Translations under genes and position numbers: made by a program
Assembly: GCA_035578155.1 (NCBI GenBank)
Contig: JAPWDM010000012.1
Coordinates: forward strand, 11,600,501 to 11,664,500
DNA length: 64,000 nt
From: Brachynemurus nebulosus
Taxonomy: Eukaryota; Arthropoda; Insecta; Neuroptera; Myrmeleontidae
Reading direction: 5' to 3'
Shown: one piece after another, positions 11,774 through 24,379 of the stretch
How positions within the stretch are numbered: position 1 is the first letter of the stretch
Layout: the number at the start of each line of letters is the position of its first letter
Notes under the pieces: model-generated
Databases searched by the model: none
The model's input: the letters and a program-made list of their open reading frames with translations, nothing else
Told to the model about the DNA's origin: nothing

Positions 11774-12012
11774 TAATTAATTGTAGATAATTTTACTTTG
11801 TATGAAAATCCATAATGAAGATGATGAAAAAAAATTTTTAATTTTGTCAAATTTTCACTTAAATTAATATAAAATATATTATTTTCCACAAACTAGTTTT
11901 CGATTGATTAAATCATCTTCAGGTGAAAAACTAAACTGAACTGATTTCAGTTTGGGTAAAGGAATATATATAAATTATTATAAAAACAATAAATAAACTG
12001 GTTAAGAAATGG
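11774..12012 (-). mobile_element. Penelope-type terminal repeat fragment with hammerhead-like core, copy 1
   Basis: About 235 bp nearly repeated at 57133-57362. On the minus strand, positions 11922-11896 read CTGAAGATGATTTAATCAAT followed by CGAAAAC, which resembles the conserved strands of a hammerhead ribozyme around a short stem II (GATT/AATC). Such ribozymes are known in Penelope-like retroelements; activity is not implied. Confidence 0.5.
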
Positions 12013-13130
12013 GGAAACCCTAGAAGAAAGGTAAACAAATACACGTGTATCGGAAACGAGTGGCCAGTTACGAATTTGATGTTGAACGAGTTTTAGGTAG
12101 ATAGCAAATAGTGATTAAATAATGGATATTACGAAAGATTTTTAAATTTACCTTGAAAAATTATAAATTTTATGTTTTATTTTCAATATTTCCATTAGCT
12201 TTTATACACCGTGACGTCAGTATGTGCGTCAGTCAGTATAATGAGTCGTTTTTCGCCCCAATACCAAATAGTTATTTTCTGATGATTTTTTCAACATTTA
12301 TGGAAAATGACAATAAAAGAAATACTGACTTAATTAGCACGGAAAAACAGCATTTAAAATTTATTTTCCACATTGCGTGAAATATTGTTAGAAACGACTT
12401 TTGAAATAAAGTTAAGGTTTCTCTTACTATTTTTTATTTTTACGCCATGTTTACAAAATATAGATTTCTAAATTCCGGTTTCTTTGCCCCCTCTGCATAA
12501 CTCTTCAATACTGAGTCCAACAAATTTGAAATAACACAGGTCCAATCAAATCAAAGGTAATATATATGCAATTTTGCATAAAAAATATGTTTTGATTTTT
12601 CCAAATTCGCGAAGTTTCCAATCAAATTTTATCCTGAAAAAACAGAAATGCTTTAACTGCTGAGGAGTCCTAACTTTATGCGTGTCGAGCACGCATTTGA
12701 GAAAATTTTTTGATTAAAAATAATTGTATAATAAAATTATTAATTTTTGGTTACGAAATATTTCTCATAAATAATAAAATTGCAATACATAAGAATAATC
12801 AATTATAGTTTAAAATAAAATGAACTACGATATCTATATTACAGGTAGTTGCAAGATTAATTAACGAAAAAGTTAAATGACACGATTATGTATAAAGATA
12901 TGAAAGAGACAAATGATCGTTCATTAATTAACGTAACCAGATTAGTTTTATTCTCTATCTCTCTTTAATATATATACCGGATATATTAATTGTTTACAAG
13001 AAATCATGAATTTCTATTTTTGTTATTATTTTTGTAATAATTGTAGGTATGTAATATCATTTTAACAACAATTGCAAAAAATTACGTAATCATTTTGAAA
13101 ACATTGAATTTAATACAAAATTGCTTGCAT
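12013..13130. other. unannotated intronic stretch
   Basis: AT-rich. A 75-codon open frame at 12153-12380 (+) has no recognised motif. Confidence 0.45.
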
Positions 13131-13132
13131 AA

Positions 13133-14009
13133 CCCTAGAATCATACGTACTCGTCAAATTGACGATCAAACGTCTCTACCTGCTCCAGTACTACAATTTG
13201 TCGTTGCTTGTCTGTTTTAAAACTTATGGTATCTAATTTATTTGTTACGAGAACACAAAAGATGTATAAATTTTGTTTATAGTTGCTGTCGTTTTGTTTA
13301 TATTAAAATAGTGTGTGTCAATTTGACGACGATGTATGATTAACATGTTTTTTTTTAGGATTTTGTACTTTGCAGATAAAAAGTTTCCTAATTTTTCTAA
13401 AATTTATTAAAGATATGGATGTTATAATTAATTTATTCAATGATAATGATAATGTGAAAGATGATTACAGCTGTTTGACTTATAGAGACGATATAACACT
13501 AAAGTTTTAATATATTGAATCGAAAACCAAAGAATGCGTTTCAAGTGACGTAATAAAAGATTAATAATTTATTTTGTAGAAAATATTTTAATTTTTATTA
13601 TCTTTTGAGATTTTATTCGAAAAATTACTAACAAATTTTAGAAAATTTACAAATGTGCCTAATGAGGAAATAACAACATATCTACAGGAATATTTGTGAC
13701 CGAGAAATTTCACATTCTGTAAAGTCACACATGTCCACCGATTCACACTAGTTCATAAATAAAGACATGTCATATGCTTCATGAAATATGCTTCGATAAA
13801 AAGATTAAATAAATTAATAAATATTTATATTAAAAAATTTTTTCAAATGCAGTTTTTTTAAATATCTTGTTTGCTTTTGTAGTACTGTTATGTAAAAAAA
13901 ATGTTTTTTGCAAATAAATTTTAAAATTCTCCGTAAAAAGTCCATTCGTCAAATTGACGACGATGTATGATTAACATTTCTCGTAGACCAACATAATATG
14001 ATTCTAGGG
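13133..14009. mobile_element. piggyBac-like non-autonomous element
   Basis: Left end CCCTAGAATCATACGTAC; right end ATATGATTCTAGGG followed by TTAA (14010-14013). The left flank is ATAA rather than TTAA. CCCTAGAA is the start of the classical piggyBac terminal repeat. Subterminal blocks containing gtcaaattgacgacgatgta occur twice (about 13318 and 13949). Only very short frames remain inside, including an acidic 32-codon frame at 13414 that could derive from a transposase N-terminus (weak). Confidence 0.75.
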
Positions 14010-14013
14010 TTAA

Positions 14014-14960
14014 TGACGACAACATGCGAGCGAGGTTCATGCAAAATTTTTTTCAAATTTTTACTTTTTTCAGGTGAAGAATACACATTCATAAATTTTA
14101 ATAAAATAAATTAATTGTCTATAATATAAATTATTATGTTGAATATCGTTTTGAGAAAGTTTGTGACGTCACTCGCAGGTGTTACATTTTAAAATTAATT
14201 ATAGGTACCGAGATCTACTACGACTCGCTACCTTGTTATATTTACATTGTGAGTTTTATTTTTACAAAAAGGGCACTCACTGCTTGGTATACAAAAATAT
14301 TCATTTATAACTTTTTAGAATTAAATGTTTTAAAATATGTCCGGAACAGATATTTTTGATAGGATACATTATTTTGTTCCTCTAATGACGCCAATTAAGT
14401 ATGTGATGCAAGGCATTATTATTTATCAAATTAATGAATAATATCAAATAACAAAAAGGAACATGACTTTTCTCGGATATCTTTTTGAGCGATTAGTTTA
14501 TTCGGTTTTTTCCGACAAATGTTTTTAAAAGAAGACATCATGTGTGTTGTTGAATTCGTGCTTCGTGCGAACCGAAACTTCGAGGTTTTCGAGGGCATCT
14601 TCGAAGATAACTATGACATACGGAATATCGTTAAATCATTTAACTATGTCAAAATTTGGGGTCATAACTCAAAAATGGGTAGTCCTAGAAAAATTCTAAG
14701 AGGAGTTTTTGAATTCTACGTAAGAAAGTGCAGTTTTTAACAGTGAAAAGTTATTGAAGAAAAGGAAATTTGGAATTATGGACCTTTTGAGTATAGTTCT
14801 TAAATTACATGTTATTTTTAAAGTCCGTATATAGCTCTCACCTTTTACGAAATTCTCACCTTTTATAAATGCACACACCACATTTTATCTTTTAGAAAAA
14901 TTTTGTCTGAAAAAATCGCCTGGTACAGACGTTCGAACAAATCAGATCTTCGTTTTATGG
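14014..14960. other. unannotated intronic stretch
   Basis: AT-rich. Two overlapping short open frames (14519-14740 and 14696-14881) have no recognisable motif. Confidence 0.45.
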
Positions 14961-14968
14961 TTAATAAT

Positions 14969-15369
14969 TAAGGATGTTATCGATATGAGATTTCGGATAC
15001 GGATACGGATATGGATATTTAAAAACATCTTTTTCGGTTTCGGTTACGGATATATAATAATATCGGATAATGTTTCGGATACGGTTACGGACAATTGCTT
15101 TTAGTGAACATTTTTTTTTTTAGTAAAAAGGGAGAAATTTTACGCCAAAAAGTGAACGTCAAACACGAATCAACGGAAATCGATCAAAAGAAATACATGC
15201 AGCAAAAGCTTACTCCGATTTAAATTCAGTTTTCCAACGGCAGTTGTTTGTTATTATCCAAAACAAATCCAAAACTTCTATTTTCGGATACGGTTTCGGT
15301 TTCGGATATTTAAGTATTTCGGATATCCGGTAGTTTCGGTTACGGTTACGGATATCCATAACATCCCTA
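14969..15369. mobile_element. hAT MITE with iterated TTTCGGATACGG motif
   Basis: Left end TAAGGATGTTATCGATAT and right end ATAACATCCCTA are inverted. The flanks are an exact 8-bp duplication, TTAATAAT, at 14961-14968 and 15370-15377. Both halves are packed with variants of TTTCGG(A/T)TACGG. 401 bp, non-coding. Subterminal repeats in hAT elements are typically transposase-binding sites (family knowledge). Confidence 0.9.
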
Positions 15370-15379
15370 TTAATAATAA

Positions 15380-16140
15380 TACTCTGTTCAGTTTGAAATG
15401 TTTACATAAATTCACTTTTAAATATAATTCTCTTTTTTAAAAAAAATAATTTTTTCCTATACTACTACACCTTACCTTTGTATATGTGCGATGCAAAAAA
15501 GGCATGAAAATGAATTATAAATCCTTTCCACTTTCCTTCATAATCCTTTAACACATTTCAATCAAAAGTTATTCACACGTATGCGTCGTAGGTGAAAGCT
15601 TGAAAGCTTTCCACAATAATAATCACAAATCTTATAAACAAGAAATGCCGATCAATGTAGTACCTACGTAGCCTAGCGCTGTTATTGCCGCTGCTCTTTA
15701 GCTGTCGTTAATTTCACATAACGTGTTCTTATAACATCATATACAATGCCGAGTAAGATACCCACCGCCGATATATGTCGGTATAATACCGAATTATAAA
15801 TATAATTTCAAATCTCATTTATGGCGATAATCCTTTTTATGTATCTATATCATGTGTCGTTTGCTGCTTGTCGAGATGAACCCCCCTGCTATATTATATT
15901 TGCCTATTCAATGAGATTTCGACACATTCGTATACAAACAAATATCTGTCTATAGGTGGTAGTGGGGGGGGGGGGTGGGAATAAATTGTATTTGGTATGA
16001 ATATAAGCAGCGCATTGAAGATGTATTTATCAGAATGGGATTAGAGGCAAATATGTCTTTGGGAATGTAATAATAAGAAGGTTATATAAATTTTTTCATA
16101 TTTTCCATTTCTGCTTACCATTAAATGAATAATAACGCAA
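15380..16140. other. unannotated stretch, low in repeats
   Basis: Contains a G-run (about 15964-15975) and a comparatively GC-rich block at 15655-15900 with homeodomain-type words such as tttatggcgataatcc. It may be regulatory; no direct evidence. Confidence 0.3.
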
Positions 16141-16160
16141 AAAATTCAGCATGTCCGATG

Positions 16161-16402
16161 ATAAAGTGTGAAGTTTATCGTTTGGTTAACCTGTACAGAT
16201 TGCAACGCTTCCTATATAGGCCAAACCTGTCAGAAATTTCAAAAATATAATATCAGCAAAAGTGCTCATTTGTTGTGGAAATAGGTTATTCAGTCAGAAC
16301 ACATCAAAAACCAAAAATGTTGCACATTTTTCCAAAAGATAAACTTAACATTTTGGAAGCTTTTTTGGAAGCATGGAAATGTATTGCCTATATTCAGTAC
16401 TA
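16161..16402 (+). pseudogene. frameshifted Penelope-like GIY-YIG endonuclease remnant
   Basis: One frame reads LTCTDCNASYIGQTCQKFQ, the N-terminal block of Penelope GIY-YIG domains (C..C followed by YIGQT). After a stop, another frame carries LNILEAFLEAW and a stop at 16400, matching the C-terminal LN.LE block. The reverse transcriptase is absent. The two halves are in different frames, so the copy is dead. Confidence 0.7.
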
Positions 16403-17040
16403 ATTATTTTTATTGATTTAACCAAAGTAAATTTTGGTCAGCCCTTTTAAATACGGCAGTCCATTTTTTCAAAAATAGCCTTAGACTGACCCGTAGATTG
16501 CACATCGACGTTTTAACATTGTCTGTTTACCCCATAAAAGCCTGCCCGTATTTTGCATTATATAGATTTTGATAAGATTTTACACAAAGTAAGATTCTTA
16601 TGTAAATTCTACAAGAATATCCTGATATCCTTTCCGGGATAACAGTAGAGGTCAGTTTGATATACTTATCTGGGAGACAGCTCGATAATACCGAAAGAAA
16701 CATTTTCGTAGTATTTGATGTCAGAAACTTTATAGAAAATGAATTGTGAAAATCCATTCATTATACCTGGGTTTTGAGATTTTTATACACAATTATACTG
16801 GATTATTAAAATGGGATGTTTAAATGCCTATTAAAATTCAGACTAAAATGTCTTAATAATATGAAAATATCCCATTGCTATTTTACATTTGAAAATTCCG
16901 AGGAAAAAGTATGTCACTACCAAATTTTTCCACGGTTTTTATGTGTAATTCCGTGGGTCGAAATATCTGAAAAGAGTAAACGGAAATTTAGCCCAGTTAA
17001 GTCAATAAAAATACTACGGTAACTGCAAGTGAATGACTAA
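16403..17040. other. unannotated intronic stretch
   Basis: AT-rich with two chance-like open frames (16527-16757 minus, 16816-17022 plus). Nothing recognised. Confidence 0.45.
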
Positions 17041-17474
17041 TCTATACATGTAATAAAACTGTAAATCTGTCTCTGTCTGTCTGTCTGTCTGTTCACGCAT
17101 CACGTAAAAACTACTGGACGGATTTTAATGAAATTTGGTGTGATGATAACTTATATAAGATACTTTTTATTCCGGGAAAATGTCTCATTCCCACGGGAAA
17201 ACGGAAAAACTATTTTGAGCATCTACGCCAATTTACATATTTCATAAAAAATTTCATAACTATAGTAACAAGAATTGTAAATAAATTTTGTTGTTTGGAA
17301 ATTTTTCTGAATTTTAAATCAAAAAAAATGTTGCTAATTGTGTACCGAAAAATACAATAAATATACAATTGTCAATTTGGAGACAATTTAATGCATTTTG
17401 TGTTGCAAGAAACTACAAATTGGAAAAAGAAACTACGCAACGTTTCGCGTGAACAACGTCACGGGTACGGCTAG
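17041..17474 (+). mobile_element. non-autonomous Helitron
   Basis: Begins TCTATACATGTAATAAAACT after an A, and ends gtcacgggtacggCTAG before a T. These are the 5'-TC and CTAG-3' ends and the A|T target of Helitrons. The (GTCT)n run at about 17069-17091 followed by ctactggacggattttaatg is a hallmark of short Helitrons in many insects. 434 bp, no coding capacity. Confidence 0.75.
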
Positions 17475-18172
17475 TTATCTAATATAAGGCAATATTTTTA
17501 GATACTTGCCCCTGAATACAGGCAATACACATTACGTTTTCAATCATCCCTGTACCCTCAATGGTCTACTCATCTACTGTTGACTCGTTATGTCATAATT
17601 CATAAATAATTATTTATTGGTGAAAAGTGACAAAGAAATTTTTTTTGGTAAAGTAGATACTGCCATTCCACCATGTTATTTAAAATCGTCCGTCATTTTC
17701 TAATAAACAAAAAATTGTTACATAGACAATTATTATTATTTTTTTATTACATAATAAAATAAACTATTTTTTTCGTCTACAATTTCATTTAATAAGATTG
17801 ATTAAACGGTATCCACTTAAATCAATTACTTATAAATGATAAGATTACAATGCTCGAGTGTTGCGTGCCTCGCTCGTTGGCTGGCTACCATTTAAAACGG
17901 AAAAACCAATAATCGTGAACGCGGGTGAATAATCAGCGTCAGTCAGTCAGTGCTTCTTGAAACATGAAACTGCTGAAATCAATTGAATTCGAAACAAAAA
18001 AAAAATGACATGCAAGACACAAACCGCTACTTAGGTGGATCCAATTTCATTTAAAGTAATATATTACAATTATATAAATATAGAAATATTATGATTACTT
18101 TTGGTGTACTCTAAGGAATTCATTTATTAAATAAATTTCGTTCGATGCTTGCGGGATATGCATTAAATCAGG
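17475..18172. other. unannotated intronic stretch
   Basis: Includes a GC-richer block at 17850-17960 (gctcgagtgttgcgtgcctc). A tgaaaagtgacaaag word near 17621 resembles the Penelope-type flank at 32436. Nothing else recognised. Confidence 0.4.
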
Positions 18173-18180
18173 GTTCCGTA

Positions 18181-18874
18181 TAGAGATGTCAATTTTAAAT
18201 CGATTAATCGATTAATCGAAGCTTAAAAAATCGATTCTTTTTTCGATTTTTCACATTTGAATCGATTCATGAATCGATTATTAAAAGTAAGAGATCGATA
18301 ACCGATTTTTTCCAAAAATAACTTCATTTTAATAGTAATTCTACAAAGAAACATATTGTGTTAAAATGAAACACCAAAAACTCTATTGTTAATTGTCACT
18401 TTTTACTCGTTATATCAACGAACCCCTCCTATGGCTCTATGTAAGTCAGATTATTACTACAAAAGGAAGGAAGAGACCACCTATTTATGCAAACGACGAT
18501 TCCTTTCCCACAAAAGCGACTTATTTAGAAAACATTTTTTTGTCAATTTGTTTGAAATTTTTGAATAAACTTGGTCCAATTCGTGGCATTCGTCCTACAT
18601 ATTCAATTGCTTTATTTTTTATAACTATATAATTGAAAAGGTAACTCATTCATCGCCTTTACAAATATAATGTAAAGCGTTTTTACTCGATATTACCGAT
18701 ATTACCTATGTACTATCAAGTAAGTCCCTTAAACAAAATTTATCAGCTGATTTTATTAAACTTTTCAAAATTTCGATTTTTAGGTCGATCTCACGAATTT
18801 AATCGATTTTTTTTTTGATTTCGATTTAAATCGATCCAAAAATTGAACTTTTTTTGGGAGAATCGACATTTCTA
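18181..18874. mobile_element. hAT MITE with iterated ATCGATT motif
   Basis: Left end TAGAGATGTC and right end GACATTTCTA, flanked by an exact 8-bp duplication GTTCCGTA (18173-18180 and 18875-18882). Both ends are packed with ATCGATT/AATCGAT. The two overlapping open frames near 18386-18632 show no transposase motif and are not called. Confidence 0.9.
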
Positions 18875-18884
18875 GTTCCGTAGT

Positions 18885-19315
18885 AAGTAGACAGAGTTTC
18901 TCATAATTTTTGAGATAAAATATAGAGTATATTATATAAAAATAGAAAATATATACCGTATAACGTTTTAACATTATTCACATTATTCTCCGTACTTTAA
19001 ATTACCGAAAACATTTTTTACCTAAAAGAAGGCTAGGTTTACGTAAACCTGGCCGTCCCTTTTGTTTTTCATGTTTCCCCGAAAACGGTAAGAGCACCTA
19101 ATTTTTTATTAGCACACCCAATTTACACTTAAAATACACATTTTTTTATCTACTAGTTTTTTGGGATTTTGCAAATTTTTTTTCTCGGGATGGCTAGCTG
19201 AATGAAGGTTATTATGCGGTTTTTTTTTGTCGGACTTTTTTATGCGGTTTTTAAAGAGATGGCCATTCAAATACATAATGTGAATCGAAATCAAGAGCAA
19301 GTTAGCAACTTAACC
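18885..19315. other. unannotated intronic stretch
   Basis: AT-rich. Contains gcggttttttttt and tatgcggttttta words possibly related to the neighbouring repeat Q. No gene. Confidence 0.4.
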
Positions 19316-19319
19316 ATTA

Positions 19320-19690
19320 ATTATAATAACTTTCGTTGATAAAATTATTTTGTTGATGGTTTTTGAGCACTTTATTAGAACATTGCATAAGAATATAAGT
19401 TATTGCATCACTAAGTTTTTTTTACAAATATATTTTTTACAATTTTCATAAAATATTATAAAAATGAAATAAAATATTCTCATGTGTAAATGAACGCTTT
19501 ATCTTGGTTCGAAAAGCAACTTCCAAGGATATTGTGAGATTTTGTGCGTTTTGAGTTACGTATTTTCGATCCATCGCATAAAAACTTTTGTTTTACAATT
19601 TGAACCGAACTAAACTTTTTATAGCTATTTATGATGTTTTGGAATATATTTTTTTGTGCGATTTTTTTATGCTGTCTCTAGCCACTGCAT
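19320..19690 (-). repeat. dispersed repeat Q, copy 1 (inverted relative to 57490-57930)
   Basis: Shares, in reverse order, ttattgcatcactaagtttt, tttcataaaatattataaaa, ctttatcttg..., aaaagcaactt and ccatcgcataaaaa with 57490-57860. No terminal repeats defined. Confidence 0.65.
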
Positions 19691-20340
19691 TTAACAATGT
19701 TTCGCTTTTTCGGAAGGTAAGGAACCCTAAAACTAAAGAGGAATGAGGGATAAGCGGGGGAGCTACAGATCCACAACTATTAATCCTCATTACAATAAAT
19801 TCAAATCGTTTAAAAAAGTATTTAAACATGTTTCATTTTCAGAAACAAAAAACCAACATAAAATAATAATAAAATTAATGAAGCTTTTTGTTTTTGATAT
19901 TAAAAGAAAAAACAAAAAAACAAAATACGAACGAAAAATTTGCAAGCGTGAAACACCGTAAAATTATTTATGTTTTATGAAAAAAAAATCTGCGTATGTA
20001 CCTATATGTATACACCACATTTGAATGTAACAAGTTTTTATCCAGCTCCCGTAAGCGTGGAGGCACCTCTACCACCTAGTTTACCCGTTACGTTTCATTA
20101 AAAAAATATATACAATATACGGAGTTACCGTAATATGTAGGCGCAAAAAGGCTACGCTTCGTTTACCGGTTGCAACAAAAATAAAGTAGAAGTTAAATAT
20201 ATGGATGGAGATTACAGTATCTATGTGTTTATTTATAAAATACAGGATGTACTAGATATATTTCAGTGCGATATTTGCGACAGTATCAAAGAAAACGGAT
20301 TAAAATAATTTTTAATGAAAATCTATAATGTCAGTTTATT
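19691..20340. other. unannotated intronic stretch
   Basis: AT-rich, with chance open frames on both strands. Nothing recognised beyond a lone TACAGGATGT end-like word near 20244. Confidence 0.4.
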
Positions 20341-20342
20341 TT

Positions 20343-20925
20343 TGCTGGACCAAATTTTGACATTAGCCCAAATAATCGCACTGTTCTTGTTTTATTTTCC
20401 ATACATACTGTGCAATTTTTACAGAAATCACTTACTAATTTACCAAATTTTTGAAGTAGTAATAAGGTCTTATTTTGGCACTTAAATGACCAGCACCAAT
20501 GTGACCATAATATTCATGTATTTTTTTATTAATTTTTTCCCAAAATCAACTGAAATAAATATCCTTTTTCTATCTTTTAATTTTTAAATGTGATATTTTA
20601 ATGTCTTTCTGTTTTTTTAGCTGTTTTTAATTCTTCTTCATTGTATTTCTGATCTTGAATTATTTCTTTTAATTGAATCAAATTGACTACTTTTAAAATA
20701 TCTTCATCTTCAAAGTTCTCCAATACCGGGTTTCTTGATAGAGAATCAGCCAAGACATTTCCTTTACCAGGCTTATATATGTATAATTTTGAAATTATAT
20801 TGGGATAAGTAATAAACTAAATCACCTAGTAATTCATCAGTTCTTGCGTTTATTTTTACATTTTCTAATGGTTTATGATCAGAACAAATATTAAATTTTC
20901 GACCCAAACTATTATTGTTTAATTA
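20343..20925 (-). pseudogene. Ty3/gypsy retrotransposon pol fragment (RNase H end plus integrase zinc-binding domain), broken
   Basis: Reading the minus strand downward there is SDHKPLE (RNase H, about 20884-20864), then LLGDLVYYLSQYNF, then after a frame break PGKGNVLADSLSRNP (about 20774-20731). These are the RNase H end blocks of Ty3/gypsy pol. Further on, HEYYGHIGAGHLS (about 20519-20480) and FCKNCTVC (about 20424-20402) form the HHCC zinc-binding head of integrase, followed by GLMSKFGPA and a stop near 20343. Several frameshifts and stops show it is dead. Reverse transcriptase and integrase core are absent and no LTRs were found. The order and spacing fit gypsy-group pol. Confidence 0.85.
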
Positions 20926-20929
20926 AAAA

Positions 20930-21330
20930 AAAATTTAATTAAAAAAGTTAGTTCTATTTTAACTATTAATCACGTGATCAAAAACGGGCCGTGATGTCAC
21001 ATTCTCTTGTACTTCCGTATTTATCGTAAGTGCCGCCCTAGGCCCGGTAAAAAATGCCGCCCTTGCTTTTTCGTAAAGCAAAAATTTTGAAAAAATGTAT
21101 GGATAAGTTTTTTTTCTTTTTCCTATCAAAAAATAACACTGACAAAAAAACGCCATTTCTTATTTTCATATCAAAAAATAAAGTGACGAGCCAAAAAAAT
21201 CTCCAAAAAAAAAAAAATAAAATAAAAAGAGAATAATTGTTGTAAATACTAAAAATTTTAATTCCCACCAAAATTTCCCGTCCCTAAAAATTTCCCGCCT
21301 TATGACAAATACGCCCCTGGTTATACTATT
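20930..21330. repeat. probable degenerate repeat related to the GC-rich hAT MITEs
   Basis: Contains gtgccgccctaggcccggta and aaaatgccgcccttgct, which in reverse resemble the interior of the 53693 MITE (aggggcggcatttttcaa). The rest is homopolymer-rich; termini unclear. Confidence 0.35.
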
Positions 21331-21339
21331 GTAGTTAAA

Positions 21340-24105
21340 TATAACTATGGAAATTAATTCGAATATAATTAGTTCAAAAAGAAATTGACAATTTCTTTTC
21401 CTATAGTTACAAGAAAATTTTTTTTTTTTAGTTACAAAATACCTGTTATTTAGAAAATGTGACGTCACTGACAGCTAATGAAGGTTTTCGTTTACCAATA
21501 TGAAGAATAAATGAAGACCAAAGTGCCAAAAAAAGTAAAATTTTTAGCATACTTTTTTCTAGATTGTTGGCAATGGCACTTAGATTCCTGTATCGGGTCT
21601 CTAACTCCATTTTTTTTTTTTTTTTTTTGGCACTTAGCCGGTTTTTGAAGTCCAGTCTTCAAATATTGAAACAATTTTTCCTAACGATTTTCGGCATTAT
21701 TTTTAATTATGAAAAATATAAAAATTGTTAATGCATAAATATGCGTCTTTCAAAATAGTTTGCAACCCCTCCCCCCCCAAAAAAAAAAATTATCCAATTA
21801 CCTCATTTTGTATTATTGAATTTTTACAATTTCTGGTTATTGGGTACTTGAAATTATAGGTATATTACGGTAATTTTTAGAAACGTGTTGCATGCCATTT
21901 TGTCAAAATATTTATTCATTAATCCTTCATAAGGTAGCGACAAATATATATAGCTTAGTTTGGGACATCCTGTACGTTTTCATATTTAGTTGTATTCATA
22001 TTTAAAATATTAGCATTTCCGTATGCTAAATTGGATAGTACCTACAGTAGATATCCTGTTACAGATGTAACAGAATCGTTTACACTGAGGAAAAAAGCGT
22101 ACAATACTAGTAAAAAAAAAATTGAAAAAGTTTTGTTATATTAATTTTTTGTTTGTAAAAATTTTTTTATTTAATTTTTTTTTTTTTTTTTAGTAGAAAA
22201 TAATATTTAAGCACGTCTTGTTCTACAAAACAGAATTGCAACATTACACCAGCAACAGCAGCAAAAACTCAAAAATAAAACAACTTTTTTTATTAAATTT
22301 AATTTTATATTAAAAATTGAATATAGAACTGTCAGTAAAAGTTTATTAAAAGCACAAGAAATGTAACGGTTTTATTTAAAATATTAAAAAAGTATATTTT
22401 AAAAGCTGTATCTACCTGCTGTCTTCGGTTCCAAGCTTTATTAGTTAAAGTTGAAATTACAACAGTTTTTGTTGCTGGAAAGTTGTAAAAAGTTTGGATA
22501 TATACTTTTAAAATTTTCAACTAATTTTAAAAATGAATTTTCTAAAATAATAATAAACACATTTAAAATAATTATAGATGAAAATAATATTTACATAACA
22601 ATTAAAAAGTAATTACATAATAAAATTATTTTTTCCTACAAACCTATAATAAAAAAAAATTAGTCAAGTACAAGTCATACTTGCGGAAATAGTGCTCCGT
22701 ATAATAAGTAGCAACATGTGAGTATGATTGACTGTCAGTTTTGAAATATGAAAAACTTGAAAATTTTGAATTATTCACCGATACTATTGTTTTTGTAACA
22801 AATTCAAAGGTACCTACGCCATAATTGTTTAATTATCATGGATTATAGCTAATTCATGTAAAGAATAAAATTTGGAATTACTTAAATGTGCAGTTCAAAA
22901 ATGTTTTCAAGGTTGACTTGAATTAGCAGGTCCGAAAAGCTACATCTTTTTTTTTAAAGCAATAATTGAACAGTTATAAGGAAACAAAATTAAAGACCCT
23001 AGAATTTTTACACCACAGATATATGGGGGGGGGGGGGGTAATATCAATTCTTAAGCACCCCCTCCCCCTATCCCTAAAAATTGAATAAAGTATATATTAC
23101 ATAAATATTGTTGAACTCGTGCTTTAATACGTTTTTCTTTGACACCCTACACGACACTATTGAAATAATTTTTCCTATTGCTCAATTTACCCCCCCCCTC
23201 CCCCTTGAAATTAACCCCCTGAATCAAAATTAAACTTTATGCTTCACGTTGGATAACTGAACCACTGCACTCTGTTACCGAAGTGATTCCATAAATGTTC
23301 CATTTTACTAATTTTGATACGGAACACTAATTACTATTAATAGATAACCAGGAACGTTTACACTAGCAAACAGGCTGTAATTAAGAAAACGCAAATAAAA
23401 TAAAAGAACATATGAAAAATATAAAAAGAAACAATTTAACATCGAAACATCTGAAAAACGCAATAAAAAAATTAAATGTTTTATTTTTTTTTAAGAAAAT
23501 AATTATCTTGTAAAACATTTACCACCCCTGAAAAATAGATAATATACACTCGGAGGTACTGAAAAAACATAAAAATATTACAGACATATAATTCTGTATA
23601 ATAAAAACATGAATAATAATAATTTGTCTACATATATTTATATTGTTTGTATATATGGTATATTTTTATGTTGAAACCGACATTAGCGGGGTTCGAACCG
23701 CGACGTTTCAAGTTGAAGTATGATCAATAATCGTAATAATATGTATGTGTTTTGTACTGTGTTGTTTTTCTTTCCAACAAATTGAATGTTATTCATAATA
23801 TAATTTAACACCCATTAGTTATGTCAAATTTTTCAAGAAACATATGTTTAAATAATGAAAAATAATAAGTTCTCATCATTATAATGTTCAGTACTAACGA
23901 TCACGTTAATAGAAATTCAACTGAGCTAGTACGAGTTGCAGGGGAAATAATTGTTTTGCTTCCGAGACTACTAAAGTATAGAAAGCATTGTGATCACTTT
24001 TTTTTAAAATAAAAAATTCGATTCCGTCCAAAATAAAATTTTTTACCCACATTTTACGTTTTAGAGCTTCCTGAACAATTTTGATTTGGTGTCTGTCCGT
24101 CCGTC
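21340..24105. other. unannotated intronic stretch
   Basis: AT-rich with a T-run (about 21610-21628), a G-run (about 23025-23038) and C-rich patches near 23060 and 23190. A GGTTCGAACC box at 23689-23704 resembles a tRNA T-arm, but no full tRNA folds around it. No gene recognised. Confidence 0.4.
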
Positions 24106-24113
24106 CGTTTTAA

Positions 24114-24376
24114 TGAAAATTTCAGAAATTATGCAGTTTGGTTCCTAAATGGTCCGCTATGAATTTAATCGAAATCGGAGTAACGGTAGCTACGCCGCTA
24201 CCATGTCATTCCATTAACATACTACATTGCACCAAGTGGCATAACTTCTGAACTATTAAATTCTTCTTTATGAAATTGTCAGAAATTATGCGGTCTGGTT
24301 CTTATAGATGGTCCCCTACAAATTTCATTGCATTCGGAGTAATAGTATCCACAGCGCTACCATGAAATCCCATTAA
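24114..24376. repeat. imperfect ~157-bp tandem duplication
   Basis: The block tcagaaattatgc...ggttc...ggagtaa...gctaccatg...cccattaa occurs twice (from about 24114 and about 24271). It is preceded by gtctgtccgtccgtccg. Possibly a degenerate transposon tail; superfamily unknown. Confidence 0.6.
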
Positions 24377-24379
24377 ATG

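Noticed and set aside
20244..21977. TACAGGATGT at 20244 and its complement near 21968 as ends of a 1.7 kb mariner-like element enclosing the gypsy fragment
   Set aside because: Only 10 bp agree; the sequence inside the ends does not pair further and the word is common near transposon ends.
23689..23704. GGTTCGAACC box resembling a tRNA T-arm
   Set aside because: No acceptor, D or anticodon arms can be placed around it.
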